DNA of 44,464 nt from NCBI GenBank assembly GCA_022649305.1, contig JALCNW010000032.1, positions 1-44,464 of the forward strand. Reading direction: 5' to 3'. The position numbers and the translations under genes are program-made. Under the pieces are notes generated by a model. That model searched no databases. It worked only from the letters and a program-made list of their open reading frames with translations, and was not told the DNA's origin. The DNA is from Enterobacter sp. GTDB taxonomy: Bacteria; Pseudomonadota; Gammaproteobacteria; Enterobacterales; Enterobacteriaceae. Shown here in pieces: positions 20,799 to 30,070 of the stretch; the stretch's first letter is position 1, and the number at the start of each line of letters is the position of its first letter.

Positions 20799-20864
20799 GA
20801 GGGGGAACTCTCCAGCCAGAAGAAACGTGCGCGACAGGTTAGCACAACTTGTCGCGCAGCGGCG

Positions 20865-23003
20865 TTATCCGATCAGGCTCTCAGGCGCGGAGATGAGCTT
20901 TGGATTGAGGCAACTGTCGTAATACTGCTGGATTTCTTCCAGGCGAGTACGGGAACGTTGATAGCGACGCAGCGCAGCAACGCCGTTCCAGATAATACAC
21001 AGCAGCATCGCCATCATCAGCAGCGACGTCCCGATATAGCGCCACAGCCCTGCGCTGTCCGGCATACGGTGCAGGTCAATATGACGCGTACCGTTTGCAT
21101 CGGTAAAAATGCCCGTGACGATCCCTTCTGCGCTAAACGGTGTTTGCATCAGCATTTGTGCCAGACGCTGAAATTCGCCCCACTGTTCCTGGGCCGGATA
21201 ATCATACAGCGCAACCGGTGGATACGGTTGATCGACCAAATCGCTGCCCTCGTCGCTGGCAATCACAAAACCGCCAGGGGCAGGGCTATTTAACGTCTGC
21301 GCGGCGCGGGTGGTTTCACGCATGACGAACGGCGCGGTGGAGGTGGCGACCAGGTTATCCAGCGATTCAGCACTTACCGGACGCAGCAGGACGTTAACAC
21401 CGTCCAGTCGGCCCGCGTCAGCACGTTTAACCAGCGCGTCCCAGTCTTTACTGTTGCCGAGATTAACGAGCGCGTTTTTCAGGCGTACACACTCATCATC
21501 GGCGGAACATAAGTCCTGCGTTTTCATTACGATGTCGCCGAAATCGTCCAGCAAAACCATGCCCGATTTCTGAATGGCGGAGCGTAAAGACTGGCTCACG
21601 CGCGAGTCATCATCTGGTTTTGGGTGTAACTGACGGTTAACGGCCTGCGTCAGCGCGGTGGCTTTACTGACGATATCGGATTCCGGCAGCGGCAGCGGCG
21701 GGGCGTCATTCCAGATGATTTGCGAACAATCAAACGGCATAAACGGAGAGTTCTGACGCGCGTTCCATGTTCCTGGAGCATGGATATTACACATGCCGGT
21801 GCCTTTTAATTTCAGCGTATCGCCCACGCGTACACCCGCGTCTTCGAGCTGGTTTACGCTGGTGGCCTCGATCGTTTGCGCGCCTTTAATCCACGAGAGG
21901 GTGAATTTAATGGGCATATCGAGCGGTACCAGGAAGATCAACATCGCCAGCACTGCCGCGGCACCGCCAGCGATCACCGTGCTGCGCAACCAGTGCTGGA
22001 GCGGGAAGTTTTTCACCTCATCGTGCAGGGATAAAAAGCGCCCCTGACGGACCACATGGCGATCGAGGTAGATATCGATGTCGGTTTTTTGCCCTAAATC
22101 CTGAACGATCCACGGCTGCCAGTGGCGTGGGTAGATCAGATCGATAATCCCAAGCGAAATATTGTTGATATGTTCTTGATCGTTCTCACCAAACAGGCCC
22201 CAGCGTTTTGGGGTCCCGCGCAAGCAGTGAATTTCGCGCAGGGCGGTTTTGGCAGGGGGCGCAAACAGCCCCCACAGACCAGCGGCCAGCAGCAGTACGG
22301 CACCACCGGCCAGCCACGGCGCAAAAACGTCAGGCGTTATCAGGCAGAAGAAAAAGAGTAAGAATGACGCCACGATTAATACGGCCTCGCGAATACCATC
22401 CGGGCGATTCAGCACGTACTCTTCGTGCGTTTCCTGGCGAATATTCAGCAGTTCGATCTGCTCTGTCTCTTCGCCGCGGATGGAGGCCTGGGTGGAACTG
22501 GTTCGTTCGAGAGCGAATCGCGGCGCTTCCTGAGCATATTCGCTCAGAGTATGACCGTTGAGCGCAATGACGAGGGGAATAGCGTCGGTATGAACCAGCT
22601 CCACGCTATTTTCATCATTGATATATTGTTCCCAAAACGGCGGTAAATGGACCTCAACCGAGTCCAGGTAATAACGCCATTTATTGGGATCGTCGGTCGT
22701 AATGCCATAGCGGGTGATCGAGCAGGTCACGCTCAACACGGTATCGCTTTGCGCGTTTAAGTTTAGCGATACGGGAGCGGCTGTTGCGCCGGTTGGCCCT
22801 GGGGTTTTCTGAACGCGATTTAACGTATCAAGGTAGCTTTCAATGGCGCTGCGCTCGTCAACCGCGAGCTTACGGGTGGCCGCACCAGCAAAGGCGTTTA
22901 AGAATGGCAGTCGATATCGACGCTGTGCGCGACGCCTGAATAACCACCCTGCCACGAACGCGCAGGCCAGCAAGGCAGCGAAAAAAATCAAAATGGTGCT
23001 CAT
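20865..23003 (-). CDS. igaA: Rcs phosphorelay inhibitor IgaA
   Basis: The 712-residue inner-membrane protein (E. coli YrfF 711) has hydrophobic segments near residues 2-23, about 205-250 (two), about 340-362 and about 650-675. These separate cytoplasmic domains from one large periplasmic domain (about 363-650). That periplasmic domain contains four cysteines, two of them in CSADDEC, that form disulfides in Salmonella IgaA. IgaA restrains the Rcs phosphorelay by contacting RcsD and relays envelope stress from RcsF; loss is often lethal unless Rcs is inactivated. It leads the igaA-yrfG-hslR-hslO cluster and is divergent from nudE. Confidence 0.97.
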   Translation of the reverse strand: MSTILIFFAALLACAFVAGWLFRRRAQRRYRLPFLNAFAGAATRKLAVDERSAIESYLDTLNRVQKTPGPTGATAAPVSLNLNAQSDTVLSVTCSITRYGITTDDPNKWRYYLDSVEVHLPPFWEQYINDENSVELVHTDAIPLVIALNGHTLSEYAQEAPRFALERTSSTQASIRGEETEQIELLNIRQETHEEYVLNRPDGIREAVLIVASFLLFFFCLITPDVFAPWLAGGAVLLLAAGLWGLFAPPAKTALREIHCLRGTPKRWGLFGENDQEHINNISLGIIDLIYPRHWQPWIVQDLGQKTDIDIYLDRHVVRQGRFLSLHDEVKNFPLQHWLRSTVIAGGAAAVLAMLIFLVPLDMPIKFTLSWIKGAQTIEATSVNQLEDAGVRVGDTLKLKGTGMCNIHAPGTWNARQNSPFMPFDCSQIIWNDAPPLPLPESDIVSKATALTQAVNRQLHPKPDDDSRVSQSLRSAIQKSGMVLLDDFGDIVMKTQDLCSADDECVRLKNALVNLGNSKDWDALVKRADAGRLDGVNVLLRPVSAESLDNLVATSTAPFVMRETTRAAQTLNSPAPGGFVIASDEGSDLVDQPYPPVALYDYPAQEQWGEFQRLAQMLMQTPFSAEGIVTGIFTDANGTRHIDLHRMPDSAGLWRYIGTSLLMMAMLLCIIWNGVAALRRYQRSRTRLEEIQQYYDSCLNPKLISAPESLIG

Positions 23004-23325
23004 GCTTTCCCCATCTTACATATCTTACAGGTGTAGTCAGTTGCACCTTTTACAGTGAATGAGTGTCTGTGGTTGGCTATCGGCAAGTATGGAGTCGAAC
23101 TTGAGCATTTTGAAGCGCATCCCAGTAATCGAAGATAATAGCAAAGGCAATCATAGCGGGATATCAGCAAATTCCTGGTATTATTTCAACCTCTTGACTT
23201 TTGTTTTGAATTAAGGATTGATTTAAGATAGGTTACGAAAATGTAAATAAAGCGCAAATGGCATTGCCGAAACCGTGCGGCATATCGCACAATAACGCGA
23301 GTTCACACTGTAAAGACCCATCAAG
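23004..23325. other. Divergent igaA-nudE intergenic region
   Basis: This 322-bp, A+T-rich region separates the two divergent starts. I see no ORF worth calling. A short hairpin, GTGCG (23275-23279) with CGCAC (23286-23290), lies 35-50 bp before the nudE ATG. TTGACT on the + strand (starting near 23195) is a -35-like hexamer without a convincing -10 at normal spacing. Confidence 0.5.
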
Positions 23326-23886
23326 ATGAGCAAACCCTTACAAAAACCCACCATCCTCAAAGTCGAGACCGTTGCAAAATCGCGCCTGTTCAATGTGGAA
23401 AGTGTGGATCTGGAATTCAGCAATGGCGTACGTCGTGTTTATGAGCGTATGCGTCCGTCCACGCGCGAAGCGGTCATGATTCTGCCGATTGTCGACGATC
23501 ATGTGATCCTCATTCACGAGTATGCGGTGGGGACTGAATCTTACGAACTGGGTTTCTCAAAAGGGCTTATCGATCCTGGCGAATCGGTATTTGAAGCCGC
23601 CAACCGTGAGCTGAAAGAAGAGGTGGGTTTTGGCGCGAAGGACCTCACGTTCCTGAAAAAGCTGAGCATGGCACCCTCTTATTTCTCCAGCAAAATGAAT
23701 ATCGTGGTGGCAGAAGATCTCTACCCAGAATCGCTTGAAGGTGACGAACCTGAGCCACTACCGCAGGTGCGCTGGCCGCTGGCGCATTTGATGGATCTGC
23801 TCGAAGAGCCGGACTTCAATGAAGCACGTAATGTGAGTGCGCTTTTTCTGCTGCGTGAATGGCTGAAAGGGCAGGGTCGGCTGTAG
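23326..23886 (+). CDS. nudE: ADP compounds hydrolase NudE (Nudix)
   Basis: The 186-residue protein has the E. coli length. The Nudix box spans residues 80-102: Gly80, Glu86, Arg94, Glu95, Glu98, Glu99 and Gly101 fit GX5EX7REUXEEXGU. NudE hydrolyses ADP-ribose, Ap3A and NADH-type compounds to AMP-containing products, using Mg2+. The ATG at 23326 has only a weak ribosome site. It is monocistronic, divergent from igaA and ended by a strong terminator shared with mrcA. Confidence 0.97.
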   Translation: MSKPLQKPTILKVETVAKSRLFNVESVDLEFSNGVRRVYERMRPSTREAVMILPIVDDHVILIHEYAVGTESYELGFSKGLIDPGESVFEAANRELKEEVGFGAKDLTFLKKLSMAPSYFSSKMNIVVAEDLYPESLEGDEPEPLPQVRWPLAHLMDLLEEPDFNEARNVSALFLLREWLKGQGRL

Positions 23887-23891
23887 GATAA

Positions 23892-23930
23892 AAAAAAACC
23901 GGCAAGCGTAAGCGCATTGCCGGTTTTTTT
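23892..23930. terminator. Bidirectional terminator between nudE and mrcA
   Basis: A 14-bp stem (23892-23905 with 23917-23930) has a GC-rich core, an 11-base loop and flanking A and T runs. It serves both convergent genes. Confidence 0.93.
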
Positions 23931-23941
23931 ATGGCGTTTTA

Positions 23942-26494
23942 TCAGAACAGTTCGTGCGTCTCGCCGTTATCAATAATCTCTGTTCCTACCTCATGCACCG
24001 CCTGCGTGGTTGGCTGCGTACCTTCGATGAAGAACTCTTCGCGACTATTTCCGCCGTTTGCTAACTGACCCGTGCTGCGGTCGATATTGACCGTCACAAT
24101 GCCTGGTGGCGGGGTCAACGGTTGTTCCGGCACACCTTCAAGGACCGCTTTCATGTACGCATCCCAGGCCGGTTGAGCGCTTTTCGCGCCGCCCTCGTAG
24201 CCGGAAATCTGATCCTTAATCGCGCCTGATGCGGATGTCCGACCTAAGTCACGGCGATGGTCGTCAAAGCCGATCCATACAGAAGTCACCACGCCCGGGC
24301 CATAACCGGAGAACCAGGCATCTTTCGAGCTGTTAGTGGTTCCGGTTTTACCGCCGATGTCATGGCGCTGTAGGTCACGACCAGCTCGCCAGCCCGTGCC
24401 TTGCCAGCCTGGTTCACCAAAGATATTGGTGTTCAGGGCGCTCTTAATCAGGAAGGTCAATGGCGTATTGATGACGTGTGGAGCATATTCCTGCGCGCCC
24501 GTCTGCGCGACCAGAGCCTGATTGGCCTGCTCAAGCTGCGGCATAGGGACGGCGGCATTCTTCTGTTCCTGAGAAATCGCGACATCTTCCATGTCTTTGT
24601 TATCCAGCACGTTCGACTTTGGTGTATCGCCGTAGATCACTGGAATATCGCATTCAGGACAGGCGATTTTCGGCTTAGCTTCGAAAAGTACGCCGCCCTG
24701 ATCGTTCTCAATTTTGCTGATGAAATACGGATCGACCAGGAAACCGCCGTTTGCCATTACCGAGTAACCTCGAGCCACCTGAAGCGGCGTAAAGGACGCT
24801 GAGCCGAGGGCCAGTGATTCGGTATGCACAATGTTCTGCGCCGGGAAGCCGAAACGTTGCAGGTACTCTGCGGCATAATCAACACCCATTGCACGCATCG
24901 CACGCACCATCACTACGTTCTTTGACTGCCCCAGACCCTGACGTAAACGAATGGGACCGGAATATTCCGCCGGGGAGTTTTTGGGCTGCCAGTCAGAACC
25001 GGCACCCGCATCCCAGCGGGAAATCGGCACGTCATTGAGGATACTGGCCAGCGTAAGGCCCTTGTCCATCGCCGCGGTGTAGAGGAACGGCTTGATGTTA
25101 GAACCCACCTGACGCAGTGCCTGAGTGGCGCGGTTAAACTTGCTCTGATTGAAATCAAAGCCGCCTACCAGCGCCATGACGGCACCGTTTTGCGGATTAA
25201 TCGATACCAGCGCTGAGTTCACATCCGGCACCTGAGCCAGCCACCAGGCATCATTCACCTGGCGAACCCAGATTTGCTGTCCGGTTTGCACCACATCGGT
25301 CACTTTACGCGGGGTCGGGCCCTGCGAGGTATCTGAACGATATGGGCGAGCCCAGCGAATACCGTCCATATGCAGCGACACCGAGGTTCCATCTGCCAGC
25401 GTCGCCGTGGCTTCCTGCGGATCGGCCGCCGTTATCACGGCAGGACGAAGCGGTCCGTAGGTCGGCAATGTTTTCAGCGAATCGGTGATTTTCTTCGTGT
25501 CCCACGCGCTTTCACCGACTTTCCACAGCACGTTAGACGGGCCGCGGTAGCCGTGACGCATGTCGTAATCCATCACATTATTACGCACTGCCTGCTGCGC
25601 AGCCTGCTGCACTTTGCGGGTGATAGTGGTGTAAATGCGATAGCCATCTTCATACGCTTGCTCGCCGTAACGACCCACCATCTCCTGACGCACCATCTCG
25701 GTCAAATACGGGGCCGAGAAGGCAATTTCCGGCGCATGATAATTGGCATCGATCACGTCGTTGCGCGCCTGATCGTACTGCGTCTGGCTGATATAGCCTT
25801 CGCTCAACATACGCGATAAGACGACGTTACGGCGTCCGGTGGCGCGTTCAAGCGAGTACAGCGGGTTGAACGTTGACGGCGCTTTTGGCAGCCCGGCAAT
25901 GGTCGCCATCTCGCTTAGCGTAAGCTGTTCGATCGGCTTGCCAAAATAGACCTGCGCAGCAGCACCCACGCCGTAGGCGCGATACCCCAGATAGATCTTG
26001 TTCAGGTACAGCTCAAGAATTTCGTCTTTGGTCAGAAGTTGTTCAATGCGAATAGCGAGGAACACTTCCTTGATCTTACGGATTAGCGTCTTTTCTGGGC
26101 TCAGGAAGAAGTTACGCGCCAACTGTTGCGTAATCGTACTGGCACCCTGAGAGGCGTGACCGGAAAAAAGCGCAACGCTTGCCGCACGGAAGATCCCTAC
26201 CGGATCGACACCGTGGTGCTCATAAAAACGGCTGTCTTCCGTGGCAATAAACGCCTTCACCATAACGGGTGGGATTTGATCTAAGGTCAACGGAATACGA
26301 CGCTTTTCACCATATTGGGCAATCAGCTCGCCGTCGGCGCTATAGACCTGCATTGGGATCTGGAGTCGCACATCACGCAGTGTGGCGACATCGGGTAGCT
26401 GCGGCTCAATATATTTGTACAAACCATAAATCGAGCCTGCTCCCAGCAGAATGCAACAGACTGCAAGGATCAATAAATACTTTACGAACTTCAC
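23942..26494 (-). CDS. mrcA: Penicillin-binding protein 1A
   Basis: From GTG 26494 the protein is 850 residues, exactly the E. coli PBP1a length, beginning MKFVKYLLILAVCC. An in-frame GTG at 26518 would add eight residues (MKLNGKSP). PBP1a is a bifunctional class A enzyme: membrane anchor (about 5-27), GT51 glycosyltransferase with catalytic Glu in ATEDSRFYEHHG near residue 94, an OB-like insert, and a transpeptidase domain. The latter has the serine motif SNIKP near residue 473 and KTGTTNSS near residue 725. It polymerises and cross-links peptidoglycan with LpoA. It is divergent from hofM, an arrangement conserved in gamma-proteobacteria (ponA-pilM). Confidence 0.96.
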   Translation of the reverse strand: MKFVKYLLILAVCCILLGAGSIYGLYKYIEPQLPDVATLRDVRLQIPMQVYSADGELIAQYGEKRRIPLTLDQIPPVMVKAFIATEDSRFYEHHGVDPVGIFRAASVALFSGHASQGASTITQQLARNFFLSPEKTLIRKIKEVFLAIRIEQLLTKDEILELYLNKIYLGYRAYGVGAAAQVYFGKPIEQLTLSEMATIAGLPKAPSTFNPLYSLERATGRRNVVLSRMLSEGYISQTQYDQARNDVIDANYHAPEIAFSAPYLTEMVRQEMVGRYGEQAYEDGYRIYTTITRKVQQAAQQAVRNNVMDYDMRHGYRGPSNVLWKVGESAWDTKKITDSLKTLPTYGPLRPAVITAADPQEATATLADGTSVSLHMDGIRWARPYRSDTSQGPTPRKVTDVVQTGQQIWVRQVNDAWWLAQVPDVNSALVSINPQNGAVMALVGGFDFNQSKFNRATQALRQVGSNIKPFLYTAAMDKGLTLASILNDVPISRWDAGAGSDWQPKNSPAEYSGPIRLRQGLGQSKNVVMVRAMRAMGVDYAAEYLQRFGFPAQNIVHTESLALGSASFTPLQVARGYSVMANGGFLVDPYFISKIENDQGGVLFEAKPKIACPECDIPVIYGDTPKSNVLDNKDMEDVAISQEQKNAAVPMPQLEQANQALVAQTGAQEYAPHVINTPLTFLIKSALNTNIFGEPGWQGTGWRAGRDLQRHDIGGKTGTTNSSKDAWFSGYGPGVVTSVWIGFDDHRRDLGRTSASGAIKDQISGYEGGAKSAQPAWDAYMKAVLEGVPEQPLTPPPGIVTVNIDRSTGQLANGGNSREEFFIEGTQPTTQAVHEVGTEIIDNGETHELF

Positions 26495-26614
26495 TGGAGA
26501 TTTCCCATTTAGTTTCACTTGGGCAGTTTCTAAACAATCGCGCGGTAGTATAAAGGCAAGCCTGAATCATTGATATAGCCGTCAACCTGATGGTCGATAA
26601 GGAGATCGTGAAAC

Positions 26615-27397
26615 ATGGCTTTCAAAACATGGCGAACAGGCGTTCATATTCAACAGGATAGCGTTTTAGCCGTTTCGTTAACGAAGGAAAAATCGGGATG
26701 GTGTCTGCGCCGCTGGTGGCAAATCCCGCTGGCCGACGATATCGTGCGTGATGCCAAAATTATTCATCCAGAACAATTGGTTAGTGCGCTTCTTGGCTGG
26801 AGCCAGGCGTTGCCACATCATCACCGGATATTTCTTGCGTTTCCAGCGGTGCGCACACTGCAAAAAGTCCTCCCTTGCCCGGCAATGAGCCTGCGTGACA
26901 GCGAGCAGGTTTCCTGGATTACCTCTGCGCTGTCTCGCGAGTTAGAAATGGCACCCGATGCGCTGTGCTTCGACTACGTGCAAGACACCTTTAGCAAGTC
27001 ATTTCACGTCACGGCGGCGCAAAACAAAGAGGTTGCGGTGCTTCTGGATATCGCGGCCACGCTGCGGTTGCATCTGGCATCCATCACTCCTGATGCCGGG
27101 GCTATGGCAAATTTACTGCCCTCACTGACTCATCCCGTGCAGTGCGTCGCCTGGCGCGACGACAATCATTGGCTGTGGGCGATGCGTCACCAATGGGGGC
27201 GAAAGGCGCTCAGTGAGGCCGCAAATAGTGGTGAGTTAGCGGCTTTACTGGCAATCAGCCCCGAAGAGATTGCGTTGTTTGGCCATGATGGTCTTGATCC
27301 ATTGAGTTTAATGACCTGCTGTCATCCGCCGTTACCCGAGAACGGCGCAGACTTTACGGTTGCCCTGGCCCTCGCGATGGGGGAGATGTACGAGTGA
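26615..27397 (+). CDS. hofM: PilM-like pilus/DNA-uptake assembly protein HofM
   Basis: The 260-residue protein (E. coli HofM 259) is recognised by position and by sequence: an N-terminal strand pattern (WRTGVHIQQDSVLAVSL) and an overall layout like PilM/ComA, an actin-like ATPase of the type IV pilus inner-membrane platform. It would act in the cytoplasm, binding the N-terminus of the PilN-like HofN. The start has AAGGAG upstream. It opens the five-gene hofMNOPQ operon and ends in a GTGA overlap with hofN. In E. coli these genes respond to Sxy and CRP and support use of DNA as a nutrient. A CRP-S site was not found with confidence. Confidence 0.9.
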   Translation: MAFKTWRTGVHIQQDSVLAVSLTKEKSGWCLRRWWQIPLADDIVRDAKIIHPEQLVSALLGWSQALPHHHRIFLAFPAVRTLQKVLPCPAMSLRDSEQVSWITSALSRELEMAPDALCFDYVQDTFSKSFHVTAAQNKEVAVLLDIAATLRLHLASITPDAGAMANLLPSLTHPVQCVAWRDDNHWLWAMRHQWGRKALSEAANSGELAALLAISPEEIALFGHDGLDPLSLMTCCHPPLPENGADFTVALALAMGEMYE

Positions 27398-27912
27398 AAA
27401 CGACCAATTTTTTACCGTGGCGTCGCCTGCGTCAGCAGCGCTGCTGGCGTTTCTGGGGTTTGCTTTTTGTTGGCGCGTTGCTGATCTCGTTCACGATAGC
27501 GGCACATCAGCGGGCTAATTATGCGGCCTATGCCCGTGTGTTACAGACGCATCTGACAGGCGATACGCTCATTCAACACGAGCTTGAGATGCGCCACGCG
27601 CAGTGGCGAGAGTTAAATGAGAAGTTTCAGCAAAGACAGCAAACGTTGGTATTACAGGCTAAAACGCAGGCCTGGCAGCCTGCGTTAATGGCTTTAGCGT
27701 CGGTGATGCCGGAGAAGGCGTGGCTAACACAACTGCGTTATCAACAATCCAGCCTCTCGCTGACAGGATATGCCGCGACGCTTTCAGCGCTTACCAAACT
27801 GGCAGAATCCTTAAAGCACTTGCCAGGTTTTACGCCTGGAAAGGCGGGAGAATTACAGCAGGATGCCCAGGGGCAGTGGATGTTCAGTTTTAAGCTCCAG
27901 AATCAGGAGTGA
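27394..27912 (+). CDS. hofN: PilN-like assembly protein HofN
   Basis: The 172-residue bitopic membrane protein has a short basic cytoplasmic N-terminus (FLPWRRLRQQR, the PilN-type INLLPWR-like motif) and one membrane segment at about 20-37. A periplasmic coiled-coil plus ferredoxin-like part follows. It uses a GTG start overlapping the hofM stop (27394-27397), indicating coupled translation. With HofO and HofP it would form the alignment subcomplex joining the inner-membrane platform to the HofQ secretin. It is slightly shorter than E. coli HofN as I recall it (about 179). Confidence 0.88.
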   Translation: MKTTNFLPWRRLRQQRCWRFWGLLFVGALLISFTIAAHQRANYAAYARVLQTHLTGDTLIQHELEMRHAQWRELNEKFQQRQQTLVLQAKTQAWQPALMALASVMPEKAWLTQLRYQQSSLSLTGYAATLSALTKLAESLKHLPGFTPGKAGELQQDAQGQWMFSFKLQNQE

Positions 27913-27915
27913 CGG

Positions 27916-28377
27916 GTGCGAATAATTTATGAGCGTTGGTGCGAGTGCCGTTTTCGCACGCGATTTCTGTGCTGGAGCATAAGCACTTTCGCCGTTCTGC
28001 TGGGCGCATTTTGGATAGTGGTGCGCCCGGCTTCGCAGCAGGCCGCAAGCCTTAGTGTCGACCACGAACGCGCGATAACGGCCATAGGCACTTTATGGGT
28101 GAGCACAAGGCAGCATCACGCAGGAGAAGTGGAACATGAGAGCGCTGCCGTGCCCCCATTTCCGCCATTGGATTTTCAAACTGCCGGTACGCAGTTGATT
28201 CGATGGCAGCCCGATGCCAACGGGGGTGAATTAACGCTGGATGCAGAATGGGTAAACATTCCCGTTCTGTTCAACAGGCTGGCGCAGCGCGGGATGGGGG
28301 TAATGACGTTTTCTGTCGAGCCCGGTAAATCTCGATTGGTCGTCGTGGTGCGCGTGGAGAGCCTACATGCGAAGTAA
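27916..28377 (+). CDS. hofO: PilO-like assembly protein HofO
   Basis: The 153-residue protein uses a GTG start at 27916 with AGGAG (27905-27909) upstream, three bases after the hofN stop. It has one membrane segment at about 18-36 and a small periplasmic domain, as in PilO. It is the weakest family match of the set on sequence alone; the call depends on operon position. Its 3' end overlaps hofP by 11 bp. Confidence 0.83.
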   Translation: MRIIYERWCECRFRTRFLCWSISTFAVLLGAFWIVVRPASQQAASLSVDHERAITAIGTLWVSTRQHHAGEVEHESAAVPPFPPLDFQTAGTQLIRWQPDANGGELTLDAEWVNIPVLFNRLAQRGMGVMTFSVEPGKSRLVVVVRVESLHAK

Positions 28378-28771
28378 ATGTCACTGGCTGCTGGTGGGCT
28401 CCCTTTTTTTACTGACCGGGATGCGCGATCCCTTTCGCCCGCCGGACGATCGTTGCGCGAGTGGGCAGCTGTCCCATTGGCGATATCTTGGGATGGTCGG
28501 CGGCGCGAATAGCGTCGGAATTGTACAAGATGAGCAGAATCGATGGCACCGATTCAGGGAAGACGAGCGCTTTCCTGCCGGCTGGCGCGTGCTGTCCATC
28601 AAAGAAACAGAGCTTATCGTCGATGTCGGTGAAGGATGTGAGCCGAAGGCGTGGCGATGGCAACGAGAAGGATCGAAAAATGAAGAGAGCAAGGATAGTC
28701 GTTCTGCTGCTGATGCTCAGCAGCCCCACGTGGGCCAGTCTGGCAAAGAAAGTCACCCTGGCGGTCGATGA
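28367..28771 (+). CDS. hofP: PilP-like assembly protein HofP
   Basis: The 134-residue protein has the E. coli length. An N-terminal hydrophobic stretch (WLLVGSLFLLTG) is followed by the MRDPFRPP motif, the DPF signature of PilP proteins, and a beta-rich domain (about 35-95). No lipobox is present, unlike PilP lipoproteins. Residues from about 105 onward are hydrophilic and are encoded within the overlap with hofQ. It is expected in the periplasm, bridging HofN/HofO to the secretin. Confidence 0.85.
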   Translation: MRSKCHWLLVGSLFLLTGMRDPFRPPDDRCASGQLSHWRYLGMVGGANSVGIVQDEQNRWHRFREDERFPAGWRVLSIKETELIVDVGEGCEPKAWRWQREGSKNEESKDSRSAADAQQPHVGQSGKESHPGGR

Positions 28772-29921
28772 CGTGCCGGTTGCACAGGTCCTGCAATCAC
28801 TGGTGGAGCTTGAAAATCGCAACTTAATCATTTCTCCTGATGTGACCGGTACACTTTCTTTGCATCTGTCGCAGGTACCCTGGCGTCAGGCACTGCAAAC
28901 GGTCGTCACCAGTGCCGGGCTCGTTCTCAGGGAAGAGAGCGGTATCTTTTACGTGCATACCGTTGCCTGGCAGCGTGAGCAACAGACGCGTAATGAAGAA
29001 GAGCAAAGCAGAAGGCAGCTTAACGTACCGCTTACCTCGCGCAGTTTTTCTCTGGCTTACGCCGATGCGGGTGAGCTTCAGAAGGCAGCAGAGAAATTGC
29101 TGAGTCCAAAAGGGAGTTTATCGGTAGATAAACGCACAAATCGTCTATTGGTGCGCGATATCCCCGGCGTGATGGATGGCGTGCAGCGCTGGGTTGAAGA
29201 GATGGATTTACCTGTCGCGCAGGTCGAACTGGCGGCCCATATCGTCACGATTAATGAAAAAAGTCTGCGCGAGCTTGGTGTGAAATGGAACCTTGCTGAG
29301 GCCACAGGAGCGGGGTCGCCAGGGCAAGTGACCACTCTGGGAGCCGATCTGTCGGTGGCAAATGCCACCACGCATGTGGGTTTTAACATTGGGCGTATTG
29401 ATGGCAGGCTATTGGATCTCGAGCTTTCAGCGCTTGAACAACAGCAGCAGCTTGAAATTATTGCCAGTCCCCGGCTTTTGGCCTCGCACATGCAACCTGC
29501 CAGTATCAAGCAGGGTAGTGAAATCCCTTATCAGGTTTCCAGCGGTGAGAGCGGGGCGACATCGGTAGAGTTCAAAGAGGCGGTGCTAGGTATGGACGTC
29601 ACGCCGGTTGTGCTACCCAATGGCCGGGTGCGCCTGAAAATTCATATCAGCGAAAATATGCCCGGGCAGGTTTTACAGCAGGCCGATGGCGAAACAATGG
29701 CCATTGATAAGCAAGAAATCGAAACTCAGGTTGAAGTCAAAAGTGGAGAAACGCTGGCGCTGGGTGGTATTTTCTCGCAAAAGAACAAAACCGGCAGTGA
29801 TAGCGTTCCCGGCCTTGGCAAGATTCCCTGGATAGGCCAGCTATTCCGCCATGATGGGAAGGATAACGAGCGGCGCGAGCTGGTGGTGTTTATTACGCCA
29901 CGGCTGGTCAATATTCAGTAA
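28680..29921 (+). CDS. hofQ: Secretin HofQ (PilQ/ComE family)
   Basis: The 413-residue protein (E. coli 412) starts at ATG 28680, with GAAGGA (28666-28671) upstream and a signal peptide MKRARIVVLLLMLSSPTWA. An in-frame upstream start at 28461 was rejected because it would precede the signal peptide. A secretin/TonB N-terminal domain (VTLAVDDVPVAQVLQSL) is followed by an N1-like domain and the C-terminal secretin domain, ending with KSGETLALGGIF and VPGLGKIPWIGQLFR. It would form the outer-membrane ring for pilus or DNA passage. The first 92 bp overlap hofP in another frame. No terminator is evident after it. Confidence 0.94.
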   Translation: MKRARIVVLLLMLSSPTWASLAKKVTLAVDDVPVAQVLQSLVELENRNLIISPDVTGTLSLHLSQVPWRQALQTVVTSAGLVLREESGIFYVHTVAWQREQQTRNEEEQSRRQLNVPLTSRSFSLAYADAGELQKAAEKLLSPKGSLSVDKRTNRLLVRDIPGVMDGVQRWVEEMDLPVAQVELAAHIVTINEKSLRELGVKWNLAEATGAGSPGQVTTLGADLSVANATTHVGFNIGRIDGRLLDLELSALEQQQQLEIIASPRLLASHMQPASIKQGSEIPYQVSSGESGATSVEFKEAVLGMDVTPVVLPNGRVRLKIHISENMPGQVLQQADGETMAIDKQEIETQVEVKSGETLALGGIFSQKNKTGSDSVPGLGKIPWIGQLFRHDGKDNERRELVVFITPRLVNIQ

Positions 29922-29969
29922 TGGGCAACGATCTCCGTAAGGATTTTGCACCCAGTTTGTTGCAGATGT

Positions 29970-29998
29970 TTGACGTGGGGCATGAATTAGCATACAAG
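29970..29998 (+). promoter_or_regulatory. Candidate promoter for the aroK-dam operon
   Basis: TTGACG (29970-29975), a 17-bp spacer and TACAAG (29993-29998) fit a sigma-70 promoter about 220 bp before aroK. In E. coli the main dam superoperon promoters also lie upstream of aroK. A second start closer to aroK cannot be excluded. Confidence 0.5.
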
Positions 29999-30070
29999 GA
30001 GTACCGATTTGAGTTTCAGCTTATCCAATCTTACCTCTTGTTGCCTTAAGCATCTGGCTTGATGATTTAA

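Noticed and set aside
20610-21293. 227-codon open frame antisense to the yrfG-igaA junction
   Set aside because: It crosses the yrfG-igaA boundary on the opposite strand without promoter or ribosome site, and both sense genes align with their families.
28461-28679. N-terminal extension of hofQ by 73 codons
   Set aside because: It would bury the signal peptide inside the protein and extend deep into hofP. ATG 28680 has a ribosome site and gives the family length.
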